Positions 1 through 7,746 of a DNA stretch of 64,000 nt are shown piece by piece. Position 1 is the first letter of the stretch. Every line of letters starts with the position of its first letter. This DNA is from Mucilaginibacter endophyticus (lineage in GTDB: Bacteria; Bacteroidota; Bacteroidia; Sphingobacteriales; Sphingobacteriaceae). The notes below the pieces were generated by a model. The model did no database searches. It was not told the origin of the DNA and saw only the letters and a program-made list of their open reading frames with translations. Position numbers and translations under genes: made by a program. The stretch is from contig NZ_QPCG01000006.1 of the NCBI RefSeq assembly GCF_003351025.1, positions 62,001 to 126,000 of the forward strand, given 5' to 3'.

Positions 1-810
1 CCACACAAAAACGAGCCAAGCCTCGAAAACTGGAAAGATTTTCTGGGTCGGCTTAAAAACCCAACTGCCGATGTGCGCATCGCCCTGGTTGGTAAATACG
101 TAGAGCTTCCTGATGCTTATAAATCAATTACCGAAGCATTTATCCATGCAGGTGCTAAACAGGAATGTAAAGTGCGGATTGAATATATCCCATCTGAACA
201 GTTAACTCCTGAAAACGCTGTTGAAAAACTGAAAGGCATGCATGGCGTATTGGTTGCCCCTGGCTTTGGCGAACGTGGCTTTGAAGGCAAAATTCAGGCT
301 ATCCGTCACGTACGTGAAAACAATATTCCTTTCTTTGGGATCTGTTTAGGCATGCAATGTGCCGTAGTTGAATTTGGCCGTCACGTATTGGAACTTGAAG
401 GAGCCAACAGCACCGAAATGAACCCCGACACCCCACATCCGGTTATCGGCATGATGGAAGATCAGAAAAACATTACACTGAAAGGTGGCACTATGCGTTT
501 GGGCGCTTATCCTTGCGATATCAAAAAAGGGACTAAAGCAGCTGCTATTTATGGTAAAAACCATATTTCGGAAAGGCACCGTCACCGTTACGAGTTTAAT
601 AATGACTATCTTAAGCAATATGAGGCTGCGGGCCTTACCCCATCTGGCATAAATCCTGACAATGGCCTGGTGGAGATTGTTGAGTTAAAAAACCACCCAT
701 TTTTTGTTGGTTCGCAATTTCACCCCGAATTAAAATCAACAGTTGCTAATCCGCACCCACTTTTTATTAACTTTGTCGCCGCTTCGCTGGCTTATGCCCG
801 CAAAAAATAA
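1..810 (+). CDS. pyrG: CTP synthase, C-terminal part (partial)
   Basis: This is the C-terminal glutamine amidotransferase half of CTP synthase, which makes CTP from UTP with ATP and glutamine in the cytoplasm. The reading frame is open from base 1, so the gene starts left of the window and 269 residues are visible. The class I GATase nucleophile lies in GICLGMQ (Cys codon 343-345), and the His/Glu pair lies in QFHPEL (His codon 721-723, Glu 727-729). The synthetase domain is outside the window. yidC follows 22 bp later in the same direction and may be co-transcribed. Confidence 0.97.
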   Translation, partial: PHKNEPSLENWKDFLGRLKNPTADVRIALVGKYVELPDAYKSITEAFIHAGAKQECKVRIEYIPSEQLTPENAVEKLKGMHGVLVAPGFGERGFEGKIQAIRHVRENNIPFFGICLGMQCAVVEFGRHVLELEGANSTEMNPDTPHPVIGMMEDQKNITLKGGTMRLGAYPCDIKKGTKAAAIYGKNHISERHRHRYEFNNDYLKQYEAAGLTPSGINPDNGLVEIVELKNHPFFVGSQFHPELKSTVANPHPLFINFVAASLAYARKK

Positions 811-832
811 GTAATTGTACGATAATTAGATA

Positions 833-2677
833 ATGGATAAAAATACGTTTACAGGATTATTCCTGATCATGGCGATCATTGCCGGCTCGATATACTTTTT
901 AAAGCCATCGGAAGCCGACCTTAAAAAAGAACGCGAGGTACAGCACCAGGATTCGCTGAAAAAAGCAGGCGCAGCCGCGACGGCAGCAGTTAAAAACACA
1001 GCTAAGTTTGATACTTCAAAAACAGCAAAAGTTGATTCGGCTCTATTAAAAATGCCTTTTGGCGCCGCTTCCGTTGGTACAGAAGACTTTGTTACCATCG
1101 AAAACAAAGAGTTGCTTATTAAATTAAGCACTAAAGGTGGTAAAGTGTCTTCGGTTGAGTTAAAGAACTATAAAACCTTTAGCAAACAACCTTTGGTACT
1201 TTTCAGTGGCGACAATAACCAGTTTGGGTTAAAGTTTGCCGCCGGCGTTGCCAATATCAATACCAACAATTACTATTTTACGCCAAGCGCCAAGACACTT
1301 ACCGTTGCCGAAAAAGATTCGGGTTCGGTTACCATGCGTTTAAGCTACAGCCCAACTCAGTATATTGATTATATATACAGCTTAAAAGGTGATGGTTTTA
1401 AACTTGGTTTAACCATTAAACCTACTGGTCTTGATGCTGTAATTGCCAATAGCAGTACCTATAACCTGAACTGGGCAGCCAGCCTGCACAAACAGGAAAA
1501 GGATATGAAACAGGAACGTCAGTACTCAACTGTATACTATTACAATACCGATGGTGATGTTGATTACCTGAGCGAGACTAAAGACGATCAGAAAAGCATC
1601 AGCGATAAAAAAATGGCCTGGGTTGGTTTCAAACAGCACTTCTTTTCAAATGTGCTGATTGCAAAGAATAATATAGCCAAAACAGATGTCGCAGTTGCTA
1701 CAGATGTTAATGATACTACCGATGTAAAACAAATGAAGGCCGACCTGTCGCTTACACGCGCATCAGATGGTTCTGTACCGTTAGAGTTTTACTTTGGCCC
1801 TAACCGTTTCAATACACTTAAAGATCAGGGCCACGACCTTGACAAAATGGTTAACCTGGGCTGGGGACCTTTAAAATACATCAACCGTTTCGCGGTATTG
1901 CCTGTATTTAATTTCCTTAACAAGTTTAACTGGAACTACGGTTTAATCATCCTGGTATTAACGGTATTGTTGAAACTGGTTTTATCGCCGCTTACTTATA
2001 AATCATACCTGTCAATGGCTAAAATGCGTGTGCTGAAGCCTGAAATGGATGAGATCAAAACCAAGGTTGGTGAAGATAACCCTACATTGTTACAACAGGA
2101 ATACCTAAAGCTATACAAAAAAGCAGGCGTTAACCCATTGGGTGGCTGTTTACCATTGCTGATCCAGATGCCGATAGTTATCGCGTTCTTCCGCTTTTTC
2201 CCAAGTTTATTTGAGCTAAGGGGCGAAAGCTTCCTGTGGATGCATGACCTTTCAACTTATGATTCGGTTATCAAATTTGCTCCTGTAGCTTTCCTTGGCG
2301 GTGTTAACCACATTAGCTTAATGTGTTTGCTGATGACCATCTCAACGCTGATCTATACTTATTTCAACAACCAGATTTCGGGCGCTACAGGGCAGATGAA
2401 ATACATTGGCTATATAACCCCGCTGGTGTTCCTGTTCACACTTAACAGCTACCCTGCAGGTTTGAACTACTACTACTTTTTGGCCAACATGTTCACCTTC
2501 TTACAACAATACCTGATCAAATTCATGGTTGATGATAAGAAGATTCATGCCCAGATCCAGGAAAACAAAAAGAAACCTGAAGACACTAAAAAGAAAAAAT
2601 CAGGCTTTAGCGCAAAAATGGAAGAGATGATGCGTCAGCAACAACAAGTTCAGGCTAATAAGAATAAGAAGTCTTAA
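833..2677 (+). CDS. yidC: Membrane protein insertase YidC
   Basis: YidC inserts and folds inner-membrane proteins, alone or with SecYEG. The 614-residue protein has an N-terminal membrane anchor (about residues 5-23), a large periplasmic domain (about 60-340), and the conserved insertase core from about residue 365, which begins YGLIILVLTVLLKLVLSPLTY and carries the remaining hydrophobic segments. The tail is rich in Lys and Gln, as expected for ribosome contact. The length fits Gram-negative YidC. A strong hairpin terminator follows at 2713-2740. secDF, another translocation gene, is elsewhere in the window (41737). Confidence 0.97.
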   Translation: MDKNTFTGLFLIMAIIAGSIYFLKPSEADLKKEREVQHQDSLKKAGAAATAAVKNTAKFDTSKTAKVDSALLKMPFGAASVGTEDFVTIENKELLIKLSTKGGKVSSVELKNYKTFSKQPLVLFSGDNNQFGLKFAAGVANINTNNYYFTPSAKTLTVAEKDSGSVTMRLSYSPTQYIDYIYSLKGDGFKLGLTIKPTGLDAVIANSSTYNLNWAASLHKQEKDMKQERQYSTVYYYNTDGDVDYLSETKDDQKSISDKKMAWVGFKQHFFSNVLIAKNNIAKTDVAVATDVNDTTDVKQMKADLSLTRASDGSVPLEFYFGPNRFNTLKDQGHDLDKMVNLGWGPLKYINRFAVLPVFNFLNKFNWNYGLIILVLTVLLKLVLSPLTYKSYLSMAKMRVLKPEMDEIKTKVGEDNPTLLQQEYLKLYKKAGVNPLGGCLPLLIQMPIVIAFFRFFPSLFELRGESFLWMHDLSTYDSVIKFAPVAFLGGVNHISLMCLLMTISTLIYTYFNNQISGATGQMKYIGYITPLVFLFTLNSYPAGLNYYYFLANMFTFLQQYLIKFMVDDKKIHAQIQENKKKPEDTKKKKSGFSAKMEEMMRQQQQVQANKNKKS

Positions 2678-2712
2678 GTTTTTAGTCGGAAGTCTGCAAA
2701 TCGGAATATTTT

Positions 2713-2745
2713 AAACCCACAGTTTTACAACTGTGGGTTTTTTAT
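2713..2745 (+). terminator. Rho-independent terminator after yidC
   Basis: Perfect 12-bp arms (2713-2724 and 2729-2740) enclose a 4-nt loop and are followed by a T run. It closes the pyrG-yidC unit. Confidence 0.9.
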
Positions 2746-2779
2746 TGATCTTTATTTAGATACACAGTTATTATCAACT

Positions 2780-3337
2780 ATGACCATAATCTACAACGAC
2801 TACATCATTGACATAATAAATGATGATAAATACATTCTCGGTTCAGCTGATAACTTATTTAATTATGAAAAAGTCTACTCGACGAGTTCCGATAATTTGT
2901 GGTACACACATAAACACGGATTAAGAATCAAAAAAAGCGGTTCAGAGAAGGGCAGCGCTATAATTTGTAGCGGAGGAGGGGCAACAACAATTCATCAGAA
3001 TTCAGCTGTCATTAGAAATGATACAATTTTTATTTGTTGTGGTAATACTATATATTCACTTAACCTTCCGGAATTAGATCTCAACTGGTATAAAGAGACT
3101 GATGCCGGAACCTGCTTTGGCATCCATCAATTTAATGATGACTTACTTATTCATGGAGAAATAGATATACTTCGAATATCAGATGATGGAGTTGTAAAAT
3201 GGAGCTTTAGTGCGCGGGATATATTTGTCACTATTGATGGAACAAAATCATTTGAGATTTCAGGAACAGAAATTCATCTTCGGGATTTTGAAGGTTACAA
3301 TTATATTTTAAACGAAAAAGGTGAAACAATCGAATAA
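2780..3337 (+). CDS. Hypothetical protein, AT-rich orphan
   Basis: I do not recognise this 185-residue protein. It has no signal peptide, no membrane segment and no cysteine cluster of note. The middle and C-terminal parts have short beta-strand units with aromatic and Gly/Asp turns (for example IYSLNLPELDLNWYKE and ILRISDDGVVKWSF), which suggest a small beta-sheet or propeller-like fold. Its codons are clearly more AT-rich than those of yidC or the exonuclease gene beside it. It stands alone between the yidC terminator and the next gene, which would fit recent acquisition; that is inference. Confidence 0.75.
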   Translation: MTIIYNDYIIDIINDDKYILGSADNLFNYEKVYSTSSDNLWYTHKHGLRIKKSGSEKGSAIICSGGGATTIHQNSAVIRNDTIFICCGNTIYSLNLPELDLNWYKETDAGTCFGIHQFNDDLLIHGEIDILRISDDGVVKWSFSARDIFVTIDGTKSFEISGTEIHLRDFEGYNYILNEKGETIE

Positions 3338-3377
3338 TTTTCCAGCACAAACACTAAAATAATTAGCAAAATTATTT

Positions 3378-3390
3378 TACATTTGAAATA
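3378..3390 (+). promoter_or_regulatory. Bacteroidota -7 element, possibly leaderless start
   Basis: TACATTTG at 3378-3385 matches the Bacteroidota -7 consensus TAnnTTTG. It ends only 5 bp before the ATG at 3391, so transcription would begin at or next to the start codon. I see no TTG at the expected -33 distance. Confidence 0.4.
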
Positions 3391-4755
3391 ATGTATGCAA
3401 TTGTCGATATCGAAACCACCGGAGGGCATGCCAGCGCTAATGGCATTACCGAGATAGCCATATGTATACATGACGGTAAAAAAGTGGTAAAGCGCTTTGA
3501 AACCCTTGTCAACCCAAAGCGCGACATCCCTATTTATATCAGCGCATTAACCGGCATTACTAATGAAATGGTAAAAGACGCCCCTCCTTTTGAGGATGTG
3601 GCCGCCGATATTTATCACCTTATTCACGGTAAAATCTTCGTTGCCCACAATGTCAATTTCGATTTTTCTTTTGTAAGGTATCATCTCGCTGCCGCGGGAT
3701 ACGATCTGCAAACCAATAAGCTATGCACCGTAAGGCTTGGTCGCAAGATAATACCGGGATTGCCTTCTTATAGCCTGGGTAAGTTATGCAAACACCTTGG
3801 TATAGATAACCAAAGCAGGCACCGCGCTATGGGTGATGCCGAAGCCACCGCAGAGCTTTTTACATTGTTGTTGAACAACGATACAGATGGGCATATCAAA
3901 CAGTCGCTTAAGCTGGGCTCAAAAGACCAGGTATTGCCGCCTAACCTATCTAAAAAAGATATAGACCAATTGCCGTATACGCCGGGAGTATATTACTTTC
4001 ACGATCAAAAAGGCAAAGTAATCTATGTAGGCAAGGCCAAAAATGTCAAGAAAAGGGTAAGCAGCCATTTTACCGGTAACAATCCCGGCTTTCAGCGGCA
4101 GGAGTTTTTGCGCAATATCCACCAGATCAGCTACCAGGTTTGTGGTACCGAACTGATTGCCTTTGTACTGGAAGCCATCGAGATCAAACGCCTGTGGCCA
4201 AAATATAACCGTTCGTTAAAGCGTTTTGAAAATGCATTTTGTCTTTACGCTTTTGAAGATCAGCGTGGCTACATTCGCCTGGCGGTTGACAAATATCGTA
4301 AATACAGCGACCCGATATATACCTGTAACTCATTGCTTGATGGATATAACCTGCTTAACAAGCTGATAGAGGCCTTCGACCTATGCCCGAAGCTTTGTTT
4401 TATCCAGAAAAACAATGAGCTGTGCACCAGCCCTTCAGGAAGTTCCTGCGCATGTGAGGGTGTTGAAGCTGCTGATAGTTATAACAAAAAGGTTAACAAC
4501 GCCATAGATCAGCTTAAGCAAGCCTTACCAACCTACGCCATCAGGGATGAAGGCCGAACTGGTGATGAACATAGCTGTATCCTGGTAGAGAAAGGGCAAT
4601 TTTATGGCATGGGCTATATCTCTCATTATTTTGACGCTGATAATATACAGCAACTCAAAAGCCATCTCACACCCTACCCAGGGAATGATTACATCAAAAA
4701 TATTGTAGCCACTTACGCCTCCAAGTATCCGGAGAGAATGGTTGTGTTTGGGTAG
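3391..4755 (+). CDS. DnaQ-type exonuclease fused to GIY-YIG (UvrC-like) nuclease
   Basis: Two nuclease domains lie in one 454-residue chain. The N-terminal part is a DEDDh 3'-5' exonuclease like the DNA polymerase III epsilon subunit: Asp6/Glu8 in VDIETTG, Asp91 in HNVNFDF, His144/Asp149 in HRAMGDAEAT. From about residue 195 there is a UvrC/Cho-type GIY-YIG domain (TPGVYYF, then VIYVGKAKNVKKRV). The C-terminal part has a cysteine-bearing stretch (CPKLC, then CACEG) like the segment after GIY-YIG in UvrC. A role in DNA repair is inferred from the domains. The DEDD motif at the N-terminus supports this start. Confidence 0.9.
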   Translation: MYAIVDIETTGGHASANGITEIAICIHDGKKVVKRFETLVNPKRDIPIYISALTGITNEMVKDAPPFEDVAADIYHLIHGKIFVAHNVNFDFSFVRYHLAAAGYDLQTNKLCTVRLGRKIIPGLPSYSLGKLCKHLGIDNQSRHRAMGDAEATAELFTLLLNNDTDGHIKQSLKLGSKDQVLPPNLSKKDIDQLPYTPGVYYFHDQKGKVIYVGKAKNVKKRVSSHFTGNNPGFQRQEFLRNIHQISYQVCGTELIAFVLEAIEIKRLWPKYNRSLKRFENAFCLYAFEDQRGYIRLAVDKYRKYSDPIYTCNSLLDGYNLLNKLIEAFDLCPKLCFIQKNNELCTSPSGSSCACEGVEAADSYNKKVNNAIDQLKQALPTYAIRDEGRTGDEHSCILVEKGQFYGMGYISHYFDADNIQQLKSHLTPYPGNDYIKNIVATYASKYPERMVVFG

Positions 4756-5074
4756 TTGTTCGTTATTAACTTACGACGTTTTAAAAACCTGCCTCCGCGC
4801 GTCATTGCGAGGTACGAAGCAATCCCTAACAGTATAGGAGGACTTGCTTAGCCGCTCTGCCAATTGGGGATTATTAATATTATAATTTGTTTTTATAGGT
4901 ATTAATGAGCTTCCTCCGGTCGGTTGTCTTCGTACCTCGTAATGACGTAACGGAAATGCGTTTGCTCCATGCAATACTTATAACTAAATAATTATCCATA
5001 AAGTTAAATATCAAAACACAAAGGGCGTTTCCATTGGTTAATCTTATATCATTTACCAATCAAAAACTTGAATA
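4756..5074. repeat. Gene-free spacer holding an interrupted inverted-repeat element (family R1)
   Basis: The arms GTCATTGCGAGGTACGAAGC (from 4801) and CTTCGTACCTCGTAATGAC (4928-4946) are inverted copies. The same arms occur at 38908-39002 and 40979-41060. This copy is longer because roughly 50 bp of unrelated AT-rich sequence sits before the right arm. I see no gene here. Confidence 0.8.
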
Positions 5075-5611
5075 ATGGATAGTATTAATCAACAACAGCC
5101 CGAGGATAATATGCAGGACCTTAACGGCCCAGAAGCTTTGGCCAAGATCAAAGAGATGGCAGAGAGCGCGAAAAGCTGCTTTTTTGTAAGTAATATTAAA
5201 ACAGGTGTACCTGCTTCCGTACGTCCGATGTCGGCACAAAAAATTGATGAGGAGGGAAACTTCTGGTTTCTGAGCGCTAATGACAGCCATAAAAACGATG
5301 AATTAGCTAAAGATCCGTTTGTTCACCTGCTTTTCCAGGGATCGGCTTATTCTGATTTTTTGAACCTTTACGGATTCGCTACCATCACCGAAGACAAAGA
5401 AAAGATTAAGGAATTATGGGAACCGACATTAAAAGTTTGGTTTACCGAAGGTATTGACGATCCTCGCATCAGCGTTATCAAAGTTGAACCATCTGAGGGT
5501 TATTACTGGGACAATAAACATGGCAATGCCGTAGCCTTTGTTAAACGACTTGCAGGGGCTGCAATTGGCAAAACTATTGATGACTCCGTTGAGGGAAAGC
5601 TGACAGTCTGA
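5075..5611 (+). CDS. Pyridoxamine 5'-phosphate oxidase-like (general stress protein 26 type)
   Basis: This 178-residue soluble protein looks like the split-barrel flavin-binding family that includes pyridoxamine phosphate oxidase and general stress protein 26. Features are the strand pair around PASVRPMSAQKIDEEGNFWF, then SANDSHKNDEL and FVHLLFQGSAYSDFL, with a C-terminal VEPSEGYYWDNKHGN. The substrate cannot be read from sequence; FMN or a related cofactor is expected. It is a single gene followed by a bidirectional terminator (5661-5698). A second, more distant protein of the fold is at 49910-50527. Confidence 0.85.
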   Translation: MDSINQQQPEDNMQDLNGPEALAKIKEMAESAKSCFFVSNIKTGVPASVRPMSAQKIDEEGNFWFLSANDSHKNDELAKDPFVHLLFQGSAYSDFLNLYGFATITEDKEKIKELWEPTLKVWFTEGIDDPRISVIKVEPSEGYYWDNKHGNAVAFVKRLAGAAIGKTIDDSVEGKLTV

Positions 5612-5619
5612 GATCAGAT

Positions 5620-5656
5620 TGTCTGAACCTGAATTTGTCGAATTAAGGAATTAAAA
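5620..5656. repeat. Half copy of repeat family R9
   Basis: The sequence starting ATTGTCTGAACCTGAATTT resembles the left arm of the palindromic element at 47289-47382, including the following GAAT..AAGGAATT stretch. Only one arm is present here. Confidence 0.6.
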
Positions 5657-5660
5657 GAAT

Positions 5661-5698
5661 TTGAAAAGGCCTGAAATCATTAACTCAGGCCTTTTCAA
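5661..5698. terminator. Bidirectional terminator between convergent genes
   Basis: Perfect 14-bp arms (5661-5674 and 5685-5698) with A and T runs on the two sides can stop transcription from both the PNPOx-like gene and the S9 peptidase gene. Confidence 0.85.
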
Positions 5699-5715
5699 GT
5701 TTATAAGTTAGCTTA

Positions 5716-7716
5716 TCAAAAAGCTCCCCCTTTAGGGGGCTGGGGGGCCAAATATTTATCAAACCATTCTATATATCGTTGCAGCCTGTCCACCTGGTAA
5801 CTGGGCACCGTGATGCCATGATATTGACCGGGGTAAAGTACCAATTGTGTTGGTATGCCTTGCGATCTGAGCGCCTCATACATCTGTTCGCCTCCGCCGG
5901 TTGGCACGTTAAAATCCTTTAAACCCGACATGAATTGCGTTGGTGTTTTTATTTTATCGGCATGAAAAAACGGGTATGATAGTTTAATGTATTTATCGGC
6001 GTTTTTCCATGGCGCGCCCAATTCGTTATCATACTGCATTATCCACTGATCTGAGCCGTAGATGGATAACTGTAAAGCACTCCCCGCCCCGCTCGACGCC
6101 GCTTTAAAGCGCGGATCGGTGGCTATGGTATAATCGGTAAGGATACCTCCGTAACTCCAGCCGCCAATTCCCAAACGGTCTTTATCGGCTATGCCAAGCT
6201 TAACCAATTCATCCACAGCTCCAAGTAAGTCTTTTACTTCCTTGTTTCCCCAGTCGGCATAAATGGCTTTGGTATACTCGATCCCCCTGCCGGTGCTTCC
6301 GCGATAGTTTACCGCTGCTACAGCATAACCGGCACAGGCTAAAGTTTGCCTGATCTCGTCAAACTCAAACTCATCCTGATCGGTAGGACCACCATGGATA
6401 TAAAGGATGAATGGCATTTTTTTAGTTACCAGGCTATCCGGCGTATACAAAATGCCGGATACCAACGTACCATCACTACTAAACGACTGGAAACCTTTCA
6501 CATAGGCCAACTTAACTTCGTTCAGCCATTTTTCCTGGTGAAATGTTAAACGGCGAATCTTACCGTTTTCAATCGCCACCAGTTCATTAGGCATATAAGG
6601 CGTGGTCATCCGCCCTACCCATACACCTAAGGAGTGCCCTGCTATATCAGAAAAGCTGCATTCATTTCCTTTATACACCAATACCGATTTGCGGAGCAAT
6701 AAATTATACCTGTTGATATAGCGGATCCTGTCGCTACTTACCACGTATTCCAAATCTTTACTGTCCTTGCTCCAGGCTATGTTGCCTACGGGCCTATCCA
6801 GTTGGTCGGTTAGCGGGCGGTTGTTTTTACCATCGGCATCCATCAGGTACAAAACATCGTGCTGATAAATAAAATAATCGGCATCGCTTGTGGACCGGAG
6901 ATATGCAATATGCTTACCATCCGGGCTCCACAAAGGATTAATATCGTGGCCGGTAAAAGTAGTTAGCTGCTTAGGTTCTGCGCCGGGTTTAGGCTCAATG
7001 ATAAAAATATCGGTATTTTCATTCCGGTCGGGATCAAGCGTATGATTACTCACGTAAGCGATAGTTTTTCCGTCGGGATTCCATTGCGGCGAGCTATCGT
7101 CCATATCGCCATTGGTTAGTGTATCTATCTTTTTTGTATTGATATCATACAGGTACAAATGCGAATGCCGGTTTTGCAGATAGCCGTCAATATCCTGTTT
7201 AAAATGATAACGATCTATCCGGATAGGCGGCGCGGTTTTAGGCGTTTCCTTGCCTTTATTCTCCGGATCTTTAACAATCAGTGCCAGCCTTTTACAATCC
7301 GGCGACCATGCGTATTCTTCAATCTCACCTTTAAGGTCGGTGAGTTTATGCCCTTCGCCGCCGCGCCTGTCCATTAGCCAAACCTGTCCACCATTTTTTG
7401 AATCTTTTTCGGATAGATAAGACACAGACTTACCATCCGGTGTCCATTTTGGGGTAGACGCAGGTTCATCACCATAGGTAAGCTGGATAGATTGCTTGCC
7501 ATCAAAACTCTGCATCCACAGGTGCGATACACGTTTATCCTTAGCCGTATCAACTTCAGATAATTCATAAACCAACCATTTGCCATCGGGCGATAATTGC
7601 GGCGCCATAAGCGTTGACTGTTTATACAGGTCGGTGGGTTTGAGGGGCTTTTTAACAGTTTGGGCAAATACCGGTTTGAATACCAACCCTCCTAAAATCA
7701 ACAGAACATATTTCAT
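5716..7716 (-). CDS. Secreted S9 family peptidase (prolyl oligopeptidase/DPP type), copy 1
   Basis: This is a serine peptidase of the prolyl oligopeptidase family with an N-terminal signal peptide (MKYVLLILGGLVFKPVFAQ). A WD40-like propeller made of repeated SPDGK/NPDGK units (about residues 40-330) precedes the alpha/beta hydrolase domain. The nucleophile is in GGWSYGG, the acid in GLKDFNVPT and the histidine in GQYHGI. I chose the ATG at 7716; two codons upstream is only a GTG. It is a tandem paralogue of the gene at 7747, 30 bp upstream. Its last residues (PQPPKGGAF) come from a C5/G5 palindrome at 5726-5739, a tail probably added by a repeat. Confidence 0.94.
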   Translation of the reverse strand: MKYVLLILGGLVFKPVFAQTVKKPLKPTDLYKQSTLMAPQLSPDGKWLVYELSEVDTAKDKRVSHLWMQSFDGKQSIQLTYGDEPASTPKWTPDGKSVSYLSEKDSKNGGQVWLMDRRGGEGHKLTDLKGEIEEYAWSPDCKRLALIVKDPENKGKETPKTAPPIRIDRYHFKQDIDGYLQNRHSHLYLYDINTKKIDTLTNGDMDDSSPQWNPDGKTIAYVSNHTLDPDRNENTDIFIIEPKPGAEPKQLTTFTGHDINPLWSPDGKHIAYLRSTSDADYFIYQHDVLYLMDADGKNNRPLTDQLDRPVGNIAWSKDSKDLEYVVSSDRIRYINRYNLLLRKSVLVYKGNECSFSDIAGHSLGVWVGRMTTPYMPNELVAIENGKIRRLTFHQEKWLNEVKLAYVKGFQSFSSDGTLVSGILYTPDSLVTKKMPFILYIHGGPTDQDEFEFDEIRQTLACAGYAVAAVNYRGSTGRGIEYTKAIYADWGNKEVKDLLGAVDELVKLGIADKDRLGIGGWSYGGILTDYTIATDPRFKAASSGAGSALQLSIYGSDQWIMQYDNELGAPWKNADKYIKLSYPFFHADKIKTPTQFMSGLKDFNVPTGGGEQMYEALRSQGIPTQLVLYPGQYHGITVPSYQVDRLQRYIEWFDKYLAPQPPKGGAF
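5720..5749. repeat. C/G-run palindrome encoding the C-terminus of the S9 peptidase
   Basis: CCCCC (5726-5730), TTTA and GGGGG (5735-5739) form a hairpin. It overlaps the last codons of the peptidase gene, giving a Pro/Gly-rich tail that the tandem copy lacks. Confidence 0.7.
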
Positions 7717-7746
7717 AAACACGATGCAAAATCCTTAGTGTAAACC

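Noticed and set aside
4771-4974. 67-residue minus-strand ORF
   Set aside because: It lies wholly inside the R1 repeat element and has no protein-like composition.
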